Source of the DNA: Scatomorpha sp964535405
GTDB taxonomy: Bacteria; Bacillota; Clostridia; Oscillospirales; Oscillospiraceae
Assembly: GCA_964535405.1 (NCBI GenBank)
Contig: CAZHUG010000050.1
Location: forward strand, 1 to 16,180
DNA: 16,180 nt
Direction of reading: 5' to 3'
The position numbers and the translations under genes are program-made. Shown here piece by piece: positions 14,401 through 16,180 of the stretch. Positions within the stretch are counted from its first letter, which is position 1; every line of letters begins with the position of its first letter. The notes below the pieces were generated by a model. The model was not told the origin of the DNA and searched no databases. It worked only from the letters and a program-made list of their open reading frames with translations.

Positions 14401-16180
14401 TGTACGATCCCGAGCGCAGACTTTTCCACATTGGCTTTAATCTCAGCGACGGCACAGTCTCCGACGGGCTTTACGACCTGCTGTCCAGTGAAGCGCGGCT
14501 GACTGGCTATCTTGCCATCGCACGCGGAGATGCTCCCCGTAAGCACTGGCGCAGACTCTCGCGCGCCATGGTTAAAATGGACGGCTTTCGCGGCATGGCC
14601 AGCTGGACAGGCACGACCTTTGAATATCTCATGCCCGAGCTCTTCCTGCCGCTTTGCCGCGACAGCCTGCTTTACGAGAGCGCACGCTTCTGCCTGTATG
14701 TTCAGCGCCGTTCAACGCCGCGCGACCGCCCCTGGGGTCAGTCTGAGAGCGCATTCTTTTCACTCGACCCCTCGCTGTCCTACCGCTATAAAGCCCACGG
14801 CTGCTCCGCTCTCGCGCTCAAGCGCGGCATGGACGAGGATTCGGTAGTCGCTCCTTACAGCAGCTTCCTCTCGCTGGTTGTGCAGCCGCGCCGTGCAATC
14901 AAAAACCTGCGCCGCTTCGAAACCCTGGACGCAACAGGGCGCTTCGGCTTCTGGGAGGCTGTGGATTTCACGCCCTCGCGCTGCCGCATACACTCAGGCG
15001 AAAACGTGCGCTGTGTCATGGCGCACCATCTTGGCATGAGTCTGGTTTCAATTTCAAACTGCCTGCTTGACGGGATCATGCAGCGCCGCTTCATGTCCGA
15101 CCCCGCCATGAGCGCGCACTCGGCGCTTCTGGCTGAGCGTGTTCCCATAGGCGGTGTCATTCTGCGCCGTCAGAGCAGCGAGCCGCCCGAAAAGCCCTCG
15201 CGCAGCGGTGTCCAGCTCTGGCAGGAAAAGGGCGAGGTTCAGGATGCCGCCCGTCCTTCTGTATGTCTGCTCTCGAACGGCGTTTACAATGTTATGTTAA
15301 CTTCAACCGGTCTCTCCTCCGCCTCTGCAGGCGGAATTGGCATATACCGCGGCCCTGAATCTGCGCTCGAAGGCCGCAGCGGACCGCGCTTCACGCTCGA
15401 AACCGGCGAATCCTCAATTGATCTTTTGCCCTTGCCGGGGGCAAGGGGCGGCCTGCACTTCTCGCATGTATTTTCCGGTTCATCCGTTCAGTTTCTGGGC
15501 TCCGGTGCCGACCTTTCAACGAGCTGCGTATCGGCAGTGTCGGCCTCCGACACCTGCGAGGTCAGAATGGTCGAGCTCAAAAGTCAGCAGGCGTTGAAAG
15601 GCCGGCTCGTTCTTGAGCTTGAGCCAATGCTGGCACGCATTAATGATTATGTAAACCACCCTTCCTTCTGGCGTCTGGGTCTGCACGCATCTGAAAGTGG
15701 GGGTGCGCTTTTGCTGCGCCGCTTGCCGCGCGGCGACACCGGCGGCTGCTGTCTCTGCCTCGCCTCCGACCGCGAGCTGCGCTTCAGCGCAAACGCCGAC
15801 GGCGAGCCACTGGGCTGGCTGAACTACCCGTTCATCACCGCAAGCACAGACGTATCTATAGGCTCCGGCAGTCAGTGGAGCTGCCGTTTTGTGCTGGCCT
15901 TCGGCGCGGAGCCGGAGGAGGCGCTTGCCTCGGCAAGACGGGCGCTCGCCATCGGGCCCTCGGACTTTGGCGACATGCTCTCTGCCCGTGCCGCTCTGGA
16001 CGGCCTCGGTACCCGGGATATCGCGCTCACCATGGACATGGCGGCAGCGCTCAGTTTCCCTCGCGCTGCGGCTGAGCTTACCGAGTCTCGAGATGCTCTG
16101 TGGAAGCTGGGCATATCCGGCGACGAGCCGATAATCTGCACGGAGCTCGACGGTGACTCACAGGTTCCGGCTCTGCGTTC
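11454..16180 (+). CDS. Cyclic beta-1,2-glucan synthase-like protein, 5' part (runs off window)
   Basis: One frame is open from the ATG at 11454 to the window end, at least 1575 codons; GGAGGT (11441-11446) lies 7 bases before the start. The N-terminal soluble part contains WLLDNWYL, typical of this family. Two membrane helices (about 280-320) precede a GT84-type glycosyltransferase domain with the acid motif TLDSDT (D483, D485), SHDAIEG (D596, E599) and the RxxRW motif RMHRWTRGDW (627-636). A cluster of further helices (about 664-820) follows, then a glycoamylase-like domain (about 840-1235) with YNWYDT (924-929), VDSGN (943-947), SWTGTTFEY (1050-1058), PWGQSES (1093-1099) and AHHLGMSL (1190-1197). 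A beta-rich region begins at LLSNGVYNVML. Known relatives are about 2800 residues: the GT84 part builds beta-1,2-glucan from UDP-glucose, the glycoamylase-like part acts in cyclisation, and a C-terminal GH94 phosphorylase domain trims the chain; that last domain should lie off-window. Product identity is inferred from the family. Confidence 0.88.
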   Translation, partial: MPESMSGLYISLDKLLSFGENTARRLAPSGFINGRTVAHDALETLDKLRRVHDNLEREYRRGAASGAAEWLLDNWYLAQRECRGAAADISGAGKLRACRDGALLIETAGALVRSGISEVTLERMELFLTGFQRVLPLSRAELALLAPALRCALVSELTRIAADLDAPGAAAAIGAAFSSLRLLATLDLSKLIDSIDLTEAILRHDPAGIYPLMDERTRDMYRHRVTELADERGTDEQKLARAVLALAERSEGDGAHVGYWLFTRPMGDRIAPKGGACYIAASLLITLFLSLLGGFMTRSVAAFFLLLIPVSELVKSCLDFILLRFLRPRLLPRMELLEGVPAEGKTICVISCLLTGAQSAKALARGLEEYSLANRDCGSNLLFGLLADLPEAGERTQTGDEEAIEAATGAIDRLNKKYGGGFYLLFRRRSLSTRDGRWMGRERKRGAVEALAELISGDASGALSVLSGNPDELTGCRYILTLDSDTKLLPGAARELIGAMLHPLNRPKIDKRRLAVSSGHAIIHPRMGVDLPSATKTSFSRAFAGQGGIDPYGSACGEVWMDLSEHGGFAGKGIIDAEALLTCCSGLPENLILSHDAIEGALLRGGYMSDTELVDGFPASPLSYFKRMHRWTRGDWQNISFIASRRFSDIDRWKLLDSLRRSLVAPLSFLSMLLAFFMPRPATVLAAALALGALCFQLLPAITSALTRPGRARYHSTVLHGLGGSIVTVSLRLILLPWEAVVSAGAIFAALWRMIISKKNLLLWQTAAQSDGGRRGIFAYLHAMWLPCLIGLLCAALSTSIIGRAAGIIWFLSPCLALSIGKSAKPGKLSEGDQDFLLKQATDIWAYFDRFCAAPDHYLPPDNWQDQPPIGLAHRTSPTNIGLALTSCLAAADLGVASSERAVELIERILGSVERLPKWKGHLYNWYDTRTLKCLNPKYVSTVDSGNFAACLIAVSAGLVEYGRADLARRARSLYDAMDFRPLYDPERRLFHIGFNLSDGTVSDGLYDLLSSEARLTGYLAIARGDAPRKHWRRLSRAMVKMDGFRGMASWTGTTFEYLMPELFLPLCRDSLLYESARFCLYVQRRSTPRDRPWGQSESAFFSLDPSLSYRYKAHGCSALALKRGMDEDSVVAPYSSFLSLVVQPRRAIKNLRRFETLDATGRFGFWEAVDFTPSRCRIHSGENVRCVMAHHLGMSLVSISNCLLDGIMQRRFMSDPAMSAHSALLAERVPIGGVILRRQSSEPPEKPSRSGVQLWQEKGEVQDAARPSVCLLSNGVYNVMLTSTGLSSASAGGIGIYRGPESALEGRSGPRFTLETGESSIDLLPLPGARGGLHFSHVFSGSSVQFLGSGADLSTSCVSAVSASDTCEVRMVELKSQQALKGRLVLELEPMLARINDYVNHPSFWRLGLHASESGGALLLRRLPRGDTGGCCLCLASDRELRFSANADGEPLGWLNYPFITASTDVSIGSGSQWSCRFVLAFGAEPEEALASARRALAIGPSDFGDMLSARAALDGLGTRDIALTMDMAAALSFPRAAAELTESRDALWKLGISGDEPIICTELDGDSQVPALR

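Noticed and set aside
2..16180. Search for CRISPR arrays, tRNA genes, insertion sequences, phage genes or toxin-antitoxin pairs
   Set aside because: No regularly spaced repeats, no tRNA-like cloverleaf with a CCA-proximal arm, no transposase or integrase motifs and no paired small genes were seen on either strand.

Overview
The window looks like chromosomal DNA from a GC-rich, anaerobic Gram-positive bacterium of the class Clostridia, probably an Oscillospirales-like gut relative. Four things point that way: the Firmicutes-type ylxM-ffh-rpsP-khpA-rimM cluster, a FeoB partnered by a small Cys-rich FeoB-associated protein, strong GGAGG-type ribosome binding sites with consensus sigma-A promoters, and a lipoprotein-anchored solute-binding protein. 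The taxonomic call is inference from gene content only. I see no mobile elements, CRISPR arrays, tRNA or rRNA genes, and no stretch over 300 bases without a gene.

Layout. (1) Bases 1-970, plus strand: the 3' end of feoB (ferrous iron transporter), its Cys-rich partner gene and a hairpin terminator. (2) Bases 1015-6554, plus strand: a complete five-gene ABC importer operon of the peptide/nickel class in the order binding protein, ATPase, ATPase, permease, permease. It has an extended -10 promoter, a stem-loop between the binding protein and the rest, overlapping downstream genes and a perfect bidirectional terminator. (3) Bases 6579-8390, minus strand: a Na+/phosphate cotransporter fused to a PhoU-like regulatory domain, with a clear sigma-A promoter and a possible PhoP-box-like direct repeat just upstream. 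(4) Bases 8471-11360, minus strand: ylxM, ffh, rpsP, khpA and rimM, a signal-recognition-particle and ribosome-assembly operon driven by a perfect TTGACA-N17-TATAAT promoter. It ends after rimM, without the usual trmD and rplS. (5) Bases 11454 to the window end, plus strand: at least 1575 codons of one open frame, the 5' part of a very large cyclic beta-1,2-glucan synthase-like membrane protein with GT84 glycosyltransferase and glycoamylase-like domains. It runs off the right edge.

Functionally the window is mostly housekeeping: metal, peptide (or metal-chelate) and phosphate uptake on the left, protein targeting and translation in the middle, and an envelope or secreted glucan synthase on the right. 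The most interesting items are the giant glucan synthase beside the SRP operon, the coordinated loss of the C-terminal cysteine cluster in both importer ATPases, an unexplained 41-base palindrome between rimM and the phosphate transporter, and the possible phosphate-control site.
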